Shown here piece after piece: positions 1 through 9,602 of a DNA stretch of 64,000 nucleotides. Source of the stretch: an uncultured Rickettsiales bacterium. GTDB taxonomy: Bacteria; Pseudomonadota; Alphaproteobacteria; Rickettsiales; UBA1997. Position numbers and translations under genes: made by a program. Within the stretch, counting starts at the first letter, position 1. Each line of letters starts with the position of its first letter. Location of the stretch: NCBI GenBank assembly GCA_934747265.1, contig CAKVGI010000003.1:1-64000 (forward strand). The letters run 5' to 3'. The notes under the pieces are model-generated. The model searched no databases and had not been told where the DNA came from. It saw only the letters and a program-made list of their open reading frames with translations.

Positions 1-200
1 AAACATATAATGGTGGTTTCTTTAAAAATAAGGAGTATGTAGGCAATAATAAGTGAACAGTGTGCTGATAAGGGGGGTAAGGGGGGTTTAGAATACTTTG
101 ATTATTTTAAACTATGTTTTTTATGTTAATATATTATTTTATAATTCTTATAAAATTATTAATTATTATTATTTTATTTATTAAATAGATATATTACTCT

Positions 201-271
201 ATTCTTAATTATTATTATAACTCTTAATTCTTAATTCTTAACTCTTAATTCTTAATTTTAATTCTTAAATT
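201..271. repeat. TTAATTC/TTCTTAA heptamer microsatellite
   Basis: A run of imperfect copies of the heptamer TTAATTC lies in the AT-rich spacer upstream of the tRNA-Gly/tuf unit. Similar runs occur on the far side of tuf, inverted at about 2003-2020 and direct at about 2241-2278. The flanking stretch 1-340 holds no convincing gene: it is A/T homopolymer-like sequence apart from G-runs at 73-90. The copies could be a simple-sequence expansion or the decayed edge of a dispersed repeat. Confidence 0.6.
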
Positions 272-339
272 CAAATCTCCGACTTTATATTTTATTTTTA
301 ATTTTTAATTATTTATTTTGTTTTATTAAAAAATAAAAC

Positions 340-480
340 AAAATAAATATTATCACCCCAATGTCAGTCTACGACTGACCCCCCCTTACGAAGTGGGGCG
401 GGGATGGGATACATTGACTTCGTCAGCTTCCCCCTTACAAAGGACAAAGAAGGAAGTATTTAACATCAATCCAACTTGGA
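340..480. other. GC-richer palindromic patch in spacer
   Basis: This stretch is visibly richer in G and C than its surroundings and has no open gene. It holds a perfect 7-bp hairpin at about 363-379 (GTCAGTC, 3-base loop, GACTGAC), C-runs (CCCCCCTTAC) that are the inverse of the G-runs at 73-90, and a GAAGT/ACTTC pair spanning about 390-420. It resembles a dispersed palindromic intergenic repeat or the relic of a mobile element. I recognise no family. Confidence 0.4.
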
Positions 481-597
481 AGGAAGGCGAGAGGAGGAAT
501 ATCGTATATAATAATTAAGTTATATCAATAAAACAATTAGCTATATAATTAAAAATAAGCTAAAAATTATTGATGCTAATACACTTGAAATTTTTTC

Positions 598-625
598 TTG
601 ACTATTATAATTTATAGTTTATAAT
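598..625 (+). promoter_or_regulatory. Promoter of tRNA-Gly / tuf
   Basis: A near-consensus sigma-70-type promoter: -35 TTGACT at 598-603, a 16-bp spacer, and -10 TATAAT at 620-625. Transcription would start near 632, about 60 bases before tRNA-Gly, and would read through into tuf, since only 38 bases separate the two and no terminator is visible between them. Confidence 0.7.
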
Positions 626-691
626 TTGTGTATGTATGTATTCAGACTACTCGCCAGACGAATGTAGAAGAAGTTAACATATGAATAAGTA

Positions 692-765
<74 letters not shown>

Positions 766-803
766 TTTTGTATATATTATTAATATCTAAAATTGTAAAA
801 AAA

Positions 804-1994
804 ATGGCAAAAGAAAATTTTGATAGATCTAAGGTTCACGTAAATATTGGTACAATTGGACACGTGGATCATGGTAAAACAACTTTAACAGCAGCTATTA
901 CTAAGGTATTATCCGAAAAAGGTCTTGCTGAGAAAAAAGATTATGACAGTATTGATAATGCCCCAGAAGAAAAAGAAAGAGGAATTACAATTAATACTAC
1001 TCACGTTGAATACTCAACAGATAAAAGACATTATGCTCACGTTGACTGTCCAGGACACGCAGACTATGTTAAAAATATGATTACTGGTGCTGCTCAAATG
1101 GATGGTGCTATATTGGTTGTTTCTGCTGCTGATGGTCCAATGCCTCAAACCAGAGAACATATCCTTTTAGCTAAACAAGTTGGTGTTCCTTACATCGTTG
1201 TATTCTTGAACAAATGTGATATGGTTGATGATCCTGAATTGTTGGATTTGGTTGAAATGGAAGTTAGAGATTTATTAACATCTTACGGTTTCCCTGGTGA
1301 TACAATTCCTATTATTAAAGGTTCAGCTTTAAAAACACTTGAAGGTGATACAGGCGAATTAGGTTCTCAAGCAATTTTAAAATTGATGGATACAATTGAT
1401 TCTTATATTCCAGACCCAAAGAGAGATATAGATCATCCATTCTTGATGCCTATTGAAGACGTATTCTCAATTTCAGGAAGAGGAACTGTTGTTACAGGTA
1501 GAGTTGAAAGAGGTATTATAAAAGTTGGTGATGAAATTGAAATCGTTGGTTTGAGACCTACACAAAAGACAACATGTACTGGTGTTGAAATGTTTAGAAA
1601 ACTCTTGGATCAAGGACAAGCTGGTGATAACGTTGGTATCTTATTAAGAGGTACAAAAAGAGAAGAAGTTGAAAGAGGACAAGTTCTTGCTAAACCTGGT
1701 TCAATTACACCACATACAGAATTTGAAGCAGAAGTTTATATTTTGACAAAAGAAGAAGGTGGAAGACATACCCCATTCTTTAAAAATTATAGACCTCAAT
1801 TCTATTTTAGAACAACAGACGTTACTGGTACAGTTACATTACCAGAAGGTGTTGAAATGGTAATGCCTGGTGATAATGTTAAAATCCACGTTGAATTGAT
1901 TTCCCCAATCGCTATGGAACAAGGATTGAAATTCGCTATTAGAGAAGGTGGAAGAACAATCGGTGCAGGTGTTGTTTCTAAAATTATAAAATAA
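804..1994 (+). CDS. tuf: Elongation factor Tu
   Basis: GTPase that delivers aminoacyl-tRNA to the ribosomal A site in the cytoplasm. The product is 396 residues, the usual length. The GTP-binding motifs are intact: P-loop GHVDHGKT near residue 19, DCPGHADYV near 81, NKCD near 136 and GSAL near 174. Domains 2 and 3 follow to a normal C-terminus (GVVSKIIK). The reading frame is open further upstream, through the tRNA, but the ATG at 804 gives the conserved [20 protein letters not shown] start. No clear Shine-Dalgarno precedes it. It is probably co-transcribed with tRNA-Gly from the promoter at 598-625. Confidence 0.98.
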   Translation: MAKENFDRSKVHVNIGTIGHVDHGKTTLTAAITKVLSEKGLAEKKDYDSIDNAPEEKERGITINTTHVEYSTDKRHYAHVDCPGHADYVKNMITGAAQMDGAILVVSAADGPMPQTREHILLAKQVGVPYIVVFLNKCDMVDDPELLDLVEMEVRDLLTSYGFPGDTIPIIKGSALKTLEGDTGELGSQAILKLMDTIDSYIPDPKRDIDHPFLMPIEDVFSISGRGTVVTGRVERGIIKVGDEIEIVGLRPTQKTTCTGVEMFRKLLDQGQAGDNVGILLRGTKREEVERGQVLAKPGSITPHTEFEAEVYILTKEEGGRHTPFFKNYRPQFYFRTTDVTGTVTLPEGVEMVMPGDNVKIHVELISPIAMEQGLKFAIREGGRTIGAGVVSKIIK

Positions 1995-2006
1995 TTTTAG
2001 ATAATT

Positions 2007-2052
2007 AAGAATTAAGAATGAAGAATTATTTTATTTTTCATTTTTAATTCTT
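2007..2052 (+). terminator. Hairpin after tuf built from the heptamer repeat
   Basis: The 14-base arms at 2007-2020 and 2039-2052 are complementary with one G-U pair, around an 18-base T-rich loop. The arms are copies of the TTCTTAA heptamer in opposite orientations. It could terminate or stabilise the tuf transcript, although no T-run follows the stem. The rest of the 1995-2282 spacer shows only AT-rich sequence. Confidence 0.4.
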
Positions 2053-2240
2053 GCTAATAGTGTAGGGTAATTTTTGCTCTAAGATTGATTTATTGTTTTT
2101 AAATTGTAAAATTAATTATTATTTATTATAGATTTTGATTTTATAGGTTTGAATTATTGATTTTGTAAATTTAAGTTTTAAAATTGTTTAGTTGGTTTTT
2201 ATATTTTATTTTTTTAACTTTATATTTATTTTAATTTTAA

Positions 2241-2278
2241 CCTTAATTCTTAATTTTTAATTCTTAATTCTTAATTTT
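2241..2278. repeat. TTAATTC heptamer microsatellite, second copy
   Basis: Tandem copies of TTAATTC lie immediately before tRNA-Trp, in the same orientation as the copies at 201-271. Together they bracket the tRNA-Gly/tuf unit. No gene or promoter is evident inside it. Confidence 0.55.
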
Positions 2279-2282
2279 ATAA

Positions 2283-2358
2283 AGGGGTATAGCTCAGTTG
2301 GTAGAGTAGCGGTCTCCAAAACCGTTGGTCGAGGGTTCGAGTCCTTCTGCCCCTGCCA
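2283..2358 (+). tRNA. tRNA-Trp (anticodon CCA)
   Basis: The acceptor AGGGGTA pairs with the 3' TGCCCCT, with discriminator G and encoded CCA (2356-2358). The D-loop and the T-loop GGGTTCGAGTCC are normal. The anticodon loop CTCCAAA gives CCA at 2316-2318. Its place directly before secE-nusG is the widespread bacterial tRNA-Trp/secE/nusG order and supports the call. Confidence 0.96.
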
Positions 2359-2384
2359 GTTGGTTGTGTAATGTGGAATAAAGA

Positions 2385-2588
2385 TTGAGAAAAATTGTGT
2401 TGAGTGCTAAAAAATATATAAAAGAGGTTATTGAAGAGTGTAAGAAGATTACTTTTCCTAATAGAAAAGAAGTTTACACTACATCAATCTATATTAGTGT
2501 TATTGTATTTTTTACTAGTATTGCCATAGTTTTAACTGATTTTTTGATTTCTCATGTGATAAAATTAATATTTGGAATGGGTATCTAA
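2385..2588 (+). CDS. secE: Preprotein translocase subunit SecE
   Basis: Small single-span subunit of the SecYEG translocon that clamps SecY in the inner membrane. The 67-residue product has the family layout: an amphipathic N-terminal helix, the conserved EECKKITFPNRKEV hinge (residues about 17-30), then one transmembrane helix (about 32-52). The start is uncertain. TTG at 2385 has a purine-rich GGAATAAAG upstream; GTG at 2397 is an alternative, and no in-frame ATG exists. The stop abuts the nusG ATG with no gap, so the two are translationally coupled. Confidence 0.9.
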   Translation: MRKIVLSAKKYIKEVIEECKKITFPNRKEVYTTSIYISVIVFFTSIAIVLTDFLISHVIKLIFGMGI

Positions 2589-3104
2589 ATGACTAAATGG
2601 TATATAATTAATGTTGTAGCAGGACAAGAGAATAAAATTTGTGATGATATAAATAATATTGCTAAAACAAATGAGAATATAAAAGAAGCTTTTATTCCAA
2701 CAAAAAAAGTTTTTAAGCATGTAAGAGGTAAAAAAGTTGAATCTGCTCAGAAATTGTTTCCTAATTATGTTTTTGTTAACATGAATATGGACAAAGATAG
2801 CTATGGTGCTATTAGAAGTATTCCTAAGGTGTTGAATTTTCTTGGTTCAAAAGATAAACCAGAAGAAGTTTCTGATGCTAAGATGGAAAAATTGATGAAC
2901 AAGATTACAGAAGAGAATAATTTATCAGAAGAAAATGTGTTTGAAATTGGTGAAACTGTTAAGGTTATTGAAGGTCCATTTGAGTCCTTTACAGGTACAG
3001 TTGAATCAAAAGATGCTGATAAGAATGTTTTGAGAATTTCAATTTCTATTTTTGGTAGGCCTACTATAATAGATATAGAGGCTAACAGAGTGGAAAAGAT
3101 TTAA
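2589..3104 (+). CDS. nusG: Transcription termination/antitermination factor NusG
   Basis: Binds RNA polymerase and links it to Rho or to the ribosome. The 171 residues comprise the NGN domain (KWYIINVVAGQENK start, LFPNYVFVNMNM near 60) and a C-terminal KOW domain (about 118-171, with ETVKVIEGPFESFTGTVE). The length is normal. It lies between secE and rplK in the conserved order. Confidence 0.97.
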   Translation: MTKWYIINVVAGQENKICDDINNIAKTNENIKEAFIPTKKVFKHVRGKKVESAQKLFPNYVFVNMNMDKDSYGAIRSIPKVLNFLGSKDKPEEVSDAKMEKLMNKITEENNLSEENVFEIGETVKVIEGPFESFTGTVESKDADKNVLRISISIFGRPTIIDIEANRVEKI

Positions 3105-3131
3105 TTTATTATTAATTTTTAAGTAAAGAAA

Positions 3132-3578
3132 ATGGGTGCTAAAAAAGATAGTAAAAAAGAGGTTATAGGAATTATAAAATTGCAAGTTCCTTCTACAAAA
3201 GCAAATCCAGCTCCTCCTATTGGTCCAGCTTTGGGACAAAAAGGTGTTAATATTATGGAGTTTTGTAAACAATTTAATGAATTAAAATTTGATTATCCTG
3301 CTGGAACTCCAATTCCAACAACTATTACAGTTTATAAGGATAAAAGTTTTACTTTTGAAACAAAACAACCTCCTGTAACATTCTTGATAATGCAAGCTAC
3401 TGGAATTAAAAAAGGTTCTTCTTCAACTGGTAAAGGCTTTATTGGTAAAATTACAAAAGCTCAAATTGAAGATATTGCAAAGAAAAAAATGGTTGATATG
3501 AATGCTGATACTTTGGAAGCTGCTATGAATATGATAAAAGGTTCTGCTGTATCTATGGGTTTTGAAGTTGTTGAATAA
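3132..3578 (+). CDS. rplK: 50S ribosomal protein L11
   Basis: L11 forms the base of the ribosomal stalk and binds the GTPase-associated region of 23S rRNA. The 148-residue product shows the proline-rich N-terminal motif [22 protein letters not shown] (about 25-46, split here by a few substitutions) and the rRNA-binding C-terminal domain with [13 protein letters not shown]. The N-terminus is a few residues longer than usual ([13 protein letters not shown]). The next gene, rplA, begins 15 bases later. Confidence 0.97.
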   Translation: MGAKKDSKKEVIGIIKLQVPSTKANPAPPIGPALGQKGVNIMEFCKQFNELKFDYPAGTPIPTTITVYKDKSFTFETKQPPVTFLIMQATGIKKGSSSTGKGFIGKITKAQIEDIAKKKMVDMNADTLEAAMNMIKGSAVSMGFEVVE

Positions 3579-3593
3579 AGTGATGGTACAAAA

Positions 3594-4277
3594 ATGGCTA
3601 ATTTAAAAAGTAAGAAAAAGGTTGTGGTTGATAATTCTATAAGTGCTCTTGATGGTTTAGAATTATTGAAAAAAGCTTGTCAGGAAAAACAAAGAAAGTT
3701 TGTAGAAAATGTTGATATAGCTGTTAACTTGACAATTGATCCAAAACAATCAAACCAAAATATTAGAGGATCTGTTTCTTTACCGGCAGGTACAGGAAAA
3801 GAAGTTAAAGTTGTTGTATTCACAGATGATGAATCCTTACAAAAAGAAGCTTTGGAAGCTGGTGCAATTAAAGCTGGTCTTGAAGATTTAATTGCAGAAG
3901 TTGAAGGTGGTTTTTTAGGTTTTGATTATGTTGTTGCAACACCTGATGCTATGAAAAAAATGGGTAAAATTGCTAAAATTCTTGGTCCTAGGGGCTTGAT
4001 GCCAAACCCTAAAAATGGTAATATTACCGTAGAAATTGGAAAAACTGTTAAAGAAATTATGAAAGGTAAAGTTGACTTCAAGAACGATAAATTTGGTATA
4101 GTTCATGTTGGAGTTGGTAAAATTAATTTTACAACAGAAGACTTATTGAACAATATTAAAGCTGTTATTGAAGCTTTAAAAGAACTTAAACCAGAAAGTG
4201 CAAAAGGTAAATATATTAAGAATATATATTTGACAAGTACTATGGGTCCTTCTTTTTTGATTAGTTTGGATAAATAA
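3594..4277 (+). CDS. rplA: 50S ribosomal protein L1
   Basis: L1 forms the mobile L1 stalk at the ribosomal E site and in many bacteria represses its own operon by binding the leader mRNA. The 227-residue length is normal. Landmarks are SVSLPAGTGKEVKV near 63 and the L1 signature KILGPRGLMPNPKNG near 128. The rplA-rplJ gap is only 11 bases, so no internal L10 leader fits between them. Confidence 0.97.
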   Translation: MANLKSKKKVVVDNSISALDGLELLKKACQEKQRKFVENVDIAVNLTIDPKQSNQNIRGSVSLPAGTGKEVKVVVFTDDESLQKEALEAGAIKAGLEDLIAEVEGGFLGFDYVVATPDAMKKMGKIAKILGPRGLMPNPKNGNITVEIGKTVKEIMKGKVDFKNDKFGIVHVGVGKINFTTEDLLNNIKAVIEALKELKPESAKGKYIKNIYLTSTMGPSFLISLDK

Positions 4278-4288
4278 TAGGAGAATAG

Positions 4289-4783
4289 ATGAAAAAAGAA
4301 CAAAAAGAGAGTTCAATAAATTTAGCGAAAGGTATTTTTGCTGATAATTCAGTGGTTATATTGTTGAACTATAAGAAATTGAATGCTAAAAATATGTATT
4401 CACTTAGAAAATCTTTGAAAAGCAAAAATGCTAATTTAAAAGTTTTAAAGAATACTCTTGTAAAAAGAGCGATAGCTGATACTGATATGAAAGATTTAGT
4501 TAATGATTTTAAAGATCAGATAGCAGTTTCTTATTCTAATGACCCAGTTTCATTGTCAAATGTTTTAATTAAATTTGCAGAAGATAATGAAAATGTTGAA
4601 GTAAAAATTGGCTTTATGGATGGAAAAATAATGGAACTTTCTACCATAAAGAGTTTGTCTTCACTTGGTTCTATGGAAGAGGTAAGAGCAAAGTTTATTG
4701 GTTTGTTGAAAGCACCTGGTTCTCAATTAGCAAGAGTTCTAAACGCTTATCAAACCAAGTTAAGTGAAAATGCAGGCAATTAA
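4289..4783 (+). CDS. rplJ: 50S ribosomal protein L10
   Basis: L10 anchors the L7/L12 dimers to the ribosome. The 164-residue product has the N-terminal rRNA-binding domain (LNYKKLNAKNMYSLRKSL; KVLKNTLVKRAI near 51-62) and a C-terminal helix for L12 binding that ends LARVLNAYQTKLSENAGN. The start at 4289 has a clear AGGAG ribosome binding site. Rho-independent signals are absent before rplL, which begins 73 bases downstream. Confidence 0.96.
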   Translation: MKKEQKESSINLAKGIFADNSVVILLNYKKLNAKNMYSLRKSLKSKNANLKVLKNTLVKRAIADTDMKDLVNDFKDQIAVSYSNDPVSLSNVLIKFAEDNENVEVKIGFMDGKIMELSTIKSLSSLGSMEEVRAKFIGLLKAPGSQLARVLNAYQTKLSENAGN

Positions 4784-4856
4784 TTTGAATAAAAAAGCTT
4801 GTGTTTAAAAAATTAAATTATTAATATAATTAACAAAACTAAAAAAAGGTTAAAAA

Positions 4857-5225
4857 ATGTCAGAAAAATTACAAAAAGTTGTTGACGAATTGTCAGGTTT
4901 AACAGTTTTAGAAATTGCTGAATTAAGCAAAATGTTAGAAGAACAATGGGGTGTTAGTGCTGCTGTTGCTGTTGCTAGTGCTGGTGTTGCTGGCGGTGCT
5001 GCTGCAGAAGAAAAATCAGAATTTAATGTTGTTTTGGAAGCAGCTGGTGATAATAAAATCAACGTTATTAAAGAAGTTAGAGCTATCACTGGTTTAGGAT
5101 TAAAAGAAGCTAAGGATTTAGTTGATGGTGCTCCAAAAACAATTAAGGAAGGTGTTCCTGCAAAAGAAGCTGAAGAAATGAAAGCTAAATTAGAAGCAGC
5201 AGGTGCAAAAGTTAAGTTAGCTTAA
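4857..5225 (+). CDS. rplL: 50S ribosomal protein L7/L12
   Basis: Stalk protein that recruits translational GTPases. The 122-residue product has the N-terminal dimerisation domain, an Ala/Val/Gly-rich hinge (residues about 35-50), and the conserved C-terminal domain ([37 protein letters not shown]). AAAAAGG lies 7 bases before the ATG. The gene is followed by a 271-base spacer with two strong hairpins before rpoB. Confidence 0.97.
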   Translation: MSEKLQKVVDELSGLTVLEIAELSKMLEEQWGVSAAVAVASAGVAGGAAAEEKSEFNVVLEAAGDNKINVIKEVRAITGLGLKEAKDLVDGAPKTIKEGVPAKEAEEMKAKLEAAGAKVKLA

Positions 5226-5278
5226 CCGATTGTTTAATCTAGGATTTATTAGAATAGATTTATATATTAATATTTATT

Positions 5279-5358
5279 ATAAAAGTTGTTTTTGTATTAT
5301 ATTATGTTTTTATTATCAAGATTATTTAATATTTTAATACTATTAAAACAACTTTTAT
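5279..5358 (+). other. Long-range 14-bp inverted repeat, rplL-rpoB spacer
   Basis: The arms at 5279-5292 and 5345-5358 are complementary over 14 bases (core AAAAGTTGTTTT / AAAACAACTTTT) and enclose about 52 bases of AT-rich sequence. In the transcript they could form a long hairpin after rplL. It may be a processing or attenuation site that lowers rpoBC expression relative to the ribosomal proteins, as is known for this junction in other bacteria. That role is inferred. Confidence 0.5.
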
Positions 5359-5428
5359 GTCTTGAAAATTGGTATATTTTAATGTGGAGAAAAAATAATT
5401 TCTTGGGTTTAAATTAAAAAAAATATAA

Positions 5429-5454
5429 GAGCTGATTATGTTTTTAATCAGCTC
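5429..5454 (+). other. Compact 10-bp hairpin just before rpoB
   Basis: A perfect stem (GAGCTGATTA at 5429-5438, TAATCAGCTC at 5445-5454) with a 6-base T-rich loop. No T-run follows on the plus strand, so it is unlikely to be a full terminator for rplL. It sits 42 bases before the rpoB start. An RNase processing or attenuator role is the most natural reading. Confidence 0.55.
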
Positions 5455-5496
5455 ATGGTTGCAATTATTATTTATACAATAAAAAAAGGTTAAGGG

Positions 5497-8400
5497 ATGA
5501 AAAATTCAAATCATTCTAATTACATATTAAGAAAAAGGTTTTCGGAGAAAGATGATGGAGCTTTAATTCCAGATCTTATTTCTTTACAAAAAGATTCATA
5601 TAAAAAGTTTTTAGAAAAGGATAATAAAGAAAATCAAGCAAATAGCGGTTTAACTAGGGCTTTTAAGAGTTTTTTTCCTTTATCTGATTTAAATAAAACT
5701 GTTACTCTTGACTTTGTTTCTTATAGGTTTGGTAATGCAAAATATACTTATAAGGAATGTTTACAATCTAGTAGAACTTATTCCGCTCCTTTGTATGCAA
5801 CATTAAGATTAATTATTTGGGACGATGCGGATAAAAAAAGTATTAAAATTATAAAAGAACAAGAAGTATTTTTGTGCGATATGCCACTTATGACCGACAA
5901 TGGTAGTTTTATTTTTAGTGGTATTGAAAGGGTTATTATTTCCCAAATGAGAAGAGCTCCTGGTGTATTTTTTGATTTAGAAGATTCTAAAATTTCTAAT
6001 ACAAAAATATATACTGCAAGAGTTATTCCTATGAATGGTAGCTGGTTGGATTTTGAATTTGATATAAGAGATGCTTTGTATTTTAGACTTGATAGAAAAA
6101 GAAAGATGCCTATTACAACACTTTTGAAAGCTATGGGTATGAGTTTGGAAGATATTTTAAAAGCATTTTATAAGCAACGTGAGATTACTTTTGATGGGAA
6201 AAATTTTATTGTTGATTTTGACTATTCAAAAGCTTTGGGTAAAAAATTTGAATTTGATATTTTAAATTCTGAAAATGGCGAGATTGTTATTCCAAGAGAT
6301 ACAAAGATTACAAAGAGATTTTTGGAAAAATTAAAGAGTACAAGTTTTAAGACTTTTGTAATTACGGACAATATTGTTCATTCTTTTGTATTGGTTGAAG
6401 ATATTGCTAATAGTAAGACTGGTGAGGTAATTTTGCCAGTTGGTACCAGATTATCAATGGAAAAGTTGGAGATTATTAGAAATTTTGATATTAAAAAAAT
6501 AGAGGTTGTAAATCCAGATAATTCCGAAATTGGAAATTATATTTATGAAACGTCTTTGATTGATAAAAATACAACACAAGAATTGGCTTTGTATGATATT
6601 TATAAATCAATTAGAATAGGTGATAATCCAACAAGTTTGGAACAAGCTGAAAAGATGTTTAATAATTTGTTATTCTCTTCAAAATACGATTTATCTGATG
6701 TTGGAAGAATGAAAATTAATTATAGATTAGGTCTAAATATTGATGAAAAAATACTTCATTTAACTAAAGAGGATATTATTTCTACTATTTATACGCTATC
6801 TAAAATGAAGTTTGATGAAGGACAACCAGATGATATTGATAATTTGGCTAACAGAAGATTAAGATCCGTTGGTGAGTTAGTTGAGAATCAATTTAGAATT
6901 GGTATGGCAAGAATAGAAAGATCTATATTGGAAAAAATGAATAGTGTAGATCCTGATACTATTATGCCTCAAAGTTTGATTAATTCAAAACCTTTGATGG
7001 CTTCAATTAATGATTTCTTTGCTACATCTCAATTATCTCAATTTATGGATCAAACTAACCCACTTTCTGAATTATCCCATAAGAGAAGAATTTCTTCGTT
7101 GGGTCCGGGTGGTTTAACAAGAGAAAGGGCTGGTTTTGAGGTTAGAGATATTCATTATACACATTATGGAAAAATTTGTCCTATTGAGACACCAGAAGGA
7201 CAAAATATTGGTTTGGTTAATAATTTAGCTTTATTTGCAAAAACCAATAAGTACGGCTTTATTGATACTCCTTATAAAAAAGTAGTTGATGGTGTAATTA
7301 CAGACGAGGTTGTTTACTTATCTGCTATTGAAGAGACGAATTACAAAATATGCGAAGCATCGGTAAGTACAGATAAAAATGGCAAAATACTTGATAAAAT
7401 GGTTATTTGTAGAGAAAATGGAAATTATGTAAGTAGAAGTCCTATGGAAGTTGATTATATTGATGTTTCTACAAGACAGATTGGTTCTGTTGCTACAAAT
7501 TTGATTCCATTTGTTGAAAGTGATGATGCTAAAAGGGCTTTGTTAGCATCTAATATGATGAGACAAGCTGTTCCTTTTGTCAGACCAGAATTTCCAATTA
7601 TTGGTACTGGATTAGAACATAAGGTTGCTTCTGATTGCGGTGCTGTTATAAAGGCTAAAAATGCTGGTGTTGTTAAGGATGTAGATTCTTCAAGAATTGT
7701 TGTTGAAGTACCTAACGATAATGCAGTGGCTGATATAGAAATATATGAATTGGATAAGTTTAAAAAAACTAATAATGATACAAGTATAAATCAAAAACCA
7801 TTGGTAAGAATTGGTGATGTTATAGAAAAAGGTCAAATTTTAACAGATGCTCAATGCGTTAATAATGGTGAGTTGTCGCTAGGTAAAAATACGTTGGTTG
7901 CATTCTTGCCTTGGGATGGTTATAATTTTGCTGACTCTATGGTTATTTCTGAAAGATTGGTAAGTGATGATGTATTTACATCTGTTCATATAGAAGAATT
8001 TGAAGTAGTTGCTAGGGATACAAGATTGGGCCCTGAGGAAATTACAAGAGATATTCCAAACGTTGGTGAAGATGTTTTAAGAAAGCTTGATGAAAGTGGT
8101 ATAATACATATTGGTGCTGAAATTAAAGCTGGCGATATATTAGTTGGTAAAACAACGCCAAAGAGTGAAGCACCATCGACTCCTGAGGAAAAACTTTTGA
8201 AGGTTATATTCGGTGAAAAAGCATCTGATGTAAAAGATACGTCATTATATGTATCACCTGGCGTTTTAAGCGGAACGGTTATTGATGTTAAAGTTTTCAC
8301 TAGACAAGGTTTAGAAAAAGATGAAAGAGCTATTTTCTTGGAAAATCAACAAATTGAAAAATTGTTGAAAAATAAAGATGAGACAATTCAACTTTTAAGA

Positions 8401-9567
8401 GCTAATTTAAATTCTCAAATTTCTAAACTTGTAGAAGGTATGAATATTGAAAAAGCTTTAAATACACTTAAAAAAGGTGATAAATTAACCAAGACAGCTT
8501 TGAGAACATTGCCTGAAACATCTGTTGCAAAAATAGTTGTTGCTAATAGTGAAGTTATGGATAAAATAGATACTTTAAATAAATCATTCAAAACAAAAGT
8601 TGATGCATTAGAAAAACAATTTAATGCGGAAGTATTGAAGATTAAAGAGGGTGAGGATTTAAATCAAGGTGTTTTGAAGGTTGTAAAAGTTCTTGTTGCT
8701 ACAAAACAAAAGCTTCAACCTGGTGATAAAATGGCTGGTAGACATGGAAATAAAGGTGTTATTTCAAGAGTTTTACCAGTAGCTGATATGCCTTATATGG
8801 ATGATGGTACACCTATTGATATTCTATTAACTCCTTCTGGTGTTCCTTCTCGTATGTCTATTGGACAAATACTTGAAACTCATTTGGGTTGGGCATCTGC
8901 TACTTTTGGTAAACAAATAGCTAATATTCTTGATACTATTGATGATAAAAAAGAGAAAGAAGAAGAATTGAGAGAAAAATTATTGTCAATATATGATAGG
9001 CCAAAAGAACATGAATTGATTAAAAAGATGGATGGTGATGAACTTATTGATCTATCTGAAAAATATAGAAAAGGTGTTCCTTTTGCTACTGGCTCTTTTG
9101 AAAATATTAAGGTTGAAGAGATTGAAAATATTATGGAAAAAGCTGGTTTAGATAAGAGTGGACAAGTAACATTATATGACGGTAGAACTGGTGAAGCGTT
9201 TGAAAGACCTGTAACTGTTGGTTATATGTATATGCTTAAATTACATCACTTAGTTGATACTAAAATTCACGCTAGATCCATTGGACCTTATAGTTTGATT
9301 ACCCAACAACCATTAGGTGGTAAATCTCATTTTGGTGGTCAAAGGTTTGGTGAAATGGAATGCTGGGCATTGCAAGGTTATGGTGCAGCTTATACATTAC
9401 AAGAAATGCTTACTGTAAAATCAGATGATGTTGTTGGTAGAGTAAAGATTTATGAATCTATTATTCAAGGAAATCAAAACTTTACATCTGGTGTTCCTGA
9501 GTCATTTAATGTTATGGTTAAGGAAGTTAGATCGCTCGGTTTAAATATTGAGCTTGTAAAAGAATAA
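5497..9567 (+). CDS. rpoB: RNA polymerase subunit beta
   Basis: Catalytic beta subunit of RNA polymerase, 1356 residues, full length. The rifampicin pocket is wild type (SQLSQFMDQTNPLSELSHK then RRISSLGPGGLTRERAGFEV, around residues 507-550), with the classic resistance positions Asp, His and Ser unchanged. GDKMAGRHGNKGV near 1078 and the C-terminal anchor (GGKSHFGGQRFGEMECWAL) are present. AAGG/AAGGG precedes the ATG. rpoC follows after 69 bases that contain a hairpin. Confidence 0.98.
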   Translation: MKNSNHSNYILRKRFSEKDDGALIPDLISLQKDSYKKFLEKDNKENQANSGLTRAFKSFFPLSDLNKTVTLDFVSYRFGNAKYTYKECLQSSRTYSAPLYATLRLIIWDDADKKSIKIIKEQEVFLCDMPLMTDNGSFIFSGIERVIISQMRRAPGVFFDLEDSKISNTKIYTARVIPMNGSWLDFEFDIRDALYFRLDRKRKMPITTLLKAMGMSLEDILKAFYKQREITFDGKNFIVDFDYSKALGKKFEFDILNSENGEIVIPRDTKITKRFLEKLKSTSFKTFVITDNIVHSFVLVEDIANSKTGEVILPVGTRLSMEKLEIIRNFDIKKIEVVNPDNSEIGNYIYETSLIDKNTTQELALYDIYKSIRIGDNPTSLEQAEKMFNNLLFSSKYDLSDVGRMKINYRLGLNIDEKILHLTKEDIISTIYTLSKMKFDEGQPDDIDNLANRRLRSVGELVENQFRIGMARIERSILEKMNSVDPDTIMPQSLINSKPLMASINDFFATSQLSQFMDQTNPLSELSHKRRISSLGPGGLTRERAGFEVRDIHYTHYGKICPIETPEGQNIGLVNNLALFAKTNKYGFIDTPYKKVVDGVITDEVVYLSAIEETNYKICEASVSTDKNGKILDKMVICRENGNYVSRSPMEVDYIDVSTRQIGSVATNLIPFVESDDAKRALLASNMMRQAVPFVRPEFPIIGTGLEHKVASDCGAVIKAKNAGVVKDVDSSRIVVEVPNDNAVADIEIYELDKFKKTNNDTSINQKPLVRIGDVIEKGQILTDAQCVNNGELSLGKNTLVAFLPWDGYNFADSMVISERLVSDDVFTSVHIEEFEVVARDTRLGPEEITRDIPNVGEDVLRKLDESGIIHIGAEIKAGDILVGKTTPKSEAPSTPEEKLLKVIFGEKASDVKDTSLYVSPGVLSGTVIDVKVFTRQGLEKDERAIFLENQQIEKLLKNKDETIQLLRANLNSQISKLVEGMNIEKALNTLKKGDKLTKTALRTLPETSVAKIVVANSEVMDKIDTLNKSFKTKVDALEKQFNAEVLKIKEGEDLNQGVLKVVKVLVATKQKLQPGDKMAGRHGNKGVISRVLPVADMPYMDDGTPIDILLTPSGVPSRMSIGQILETHLGWASATFGKQIANILDTIDDKKEKEEELREKLLSIYDRPKEHELIKKMDGDELIDLSEKYRKGVPFATGSFENIKVEEIENIMEKAGLDKSGQVTLYDGRTGEAFERPVTVGYMYMLKLHHLVDTKIHARSIGPYSLITQQPLGGKSHFGGQRFGEMECWALQGYGAAYTLQEMLTVKSDDVVGRVKIYESIIQGNQNFTSGVPESFNVMVKEVRSLGLNIELVKE

Positions 9568-9577
9568 TAAATGTTAA

Positions 9578-9602
9578 GAGTAGGGTGATTTTCACCTTAC
9601 TC
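9578..9602 (+). other. rpoB-rpoC intergenic hairpin
   Basis: An 11-bp stem (GAGTAGGGTGA at 9578-9588 with TCACCTTACTC at 9592-9602, one G-U pair) and a 3-base loop lie 11 bases after the rpoB stop. No T-run follows, so it is probably an RNA stability or processing element and not a terminator. rpoB and rpoC would still be co-transcribed. Confidence 0.55.

Noticed and set aside
7030..7130. Possible rifampicin-resistance substitutions in rpoB
   Set aside because: The Asp, His and Ser positions most often mutated are the normal residues.
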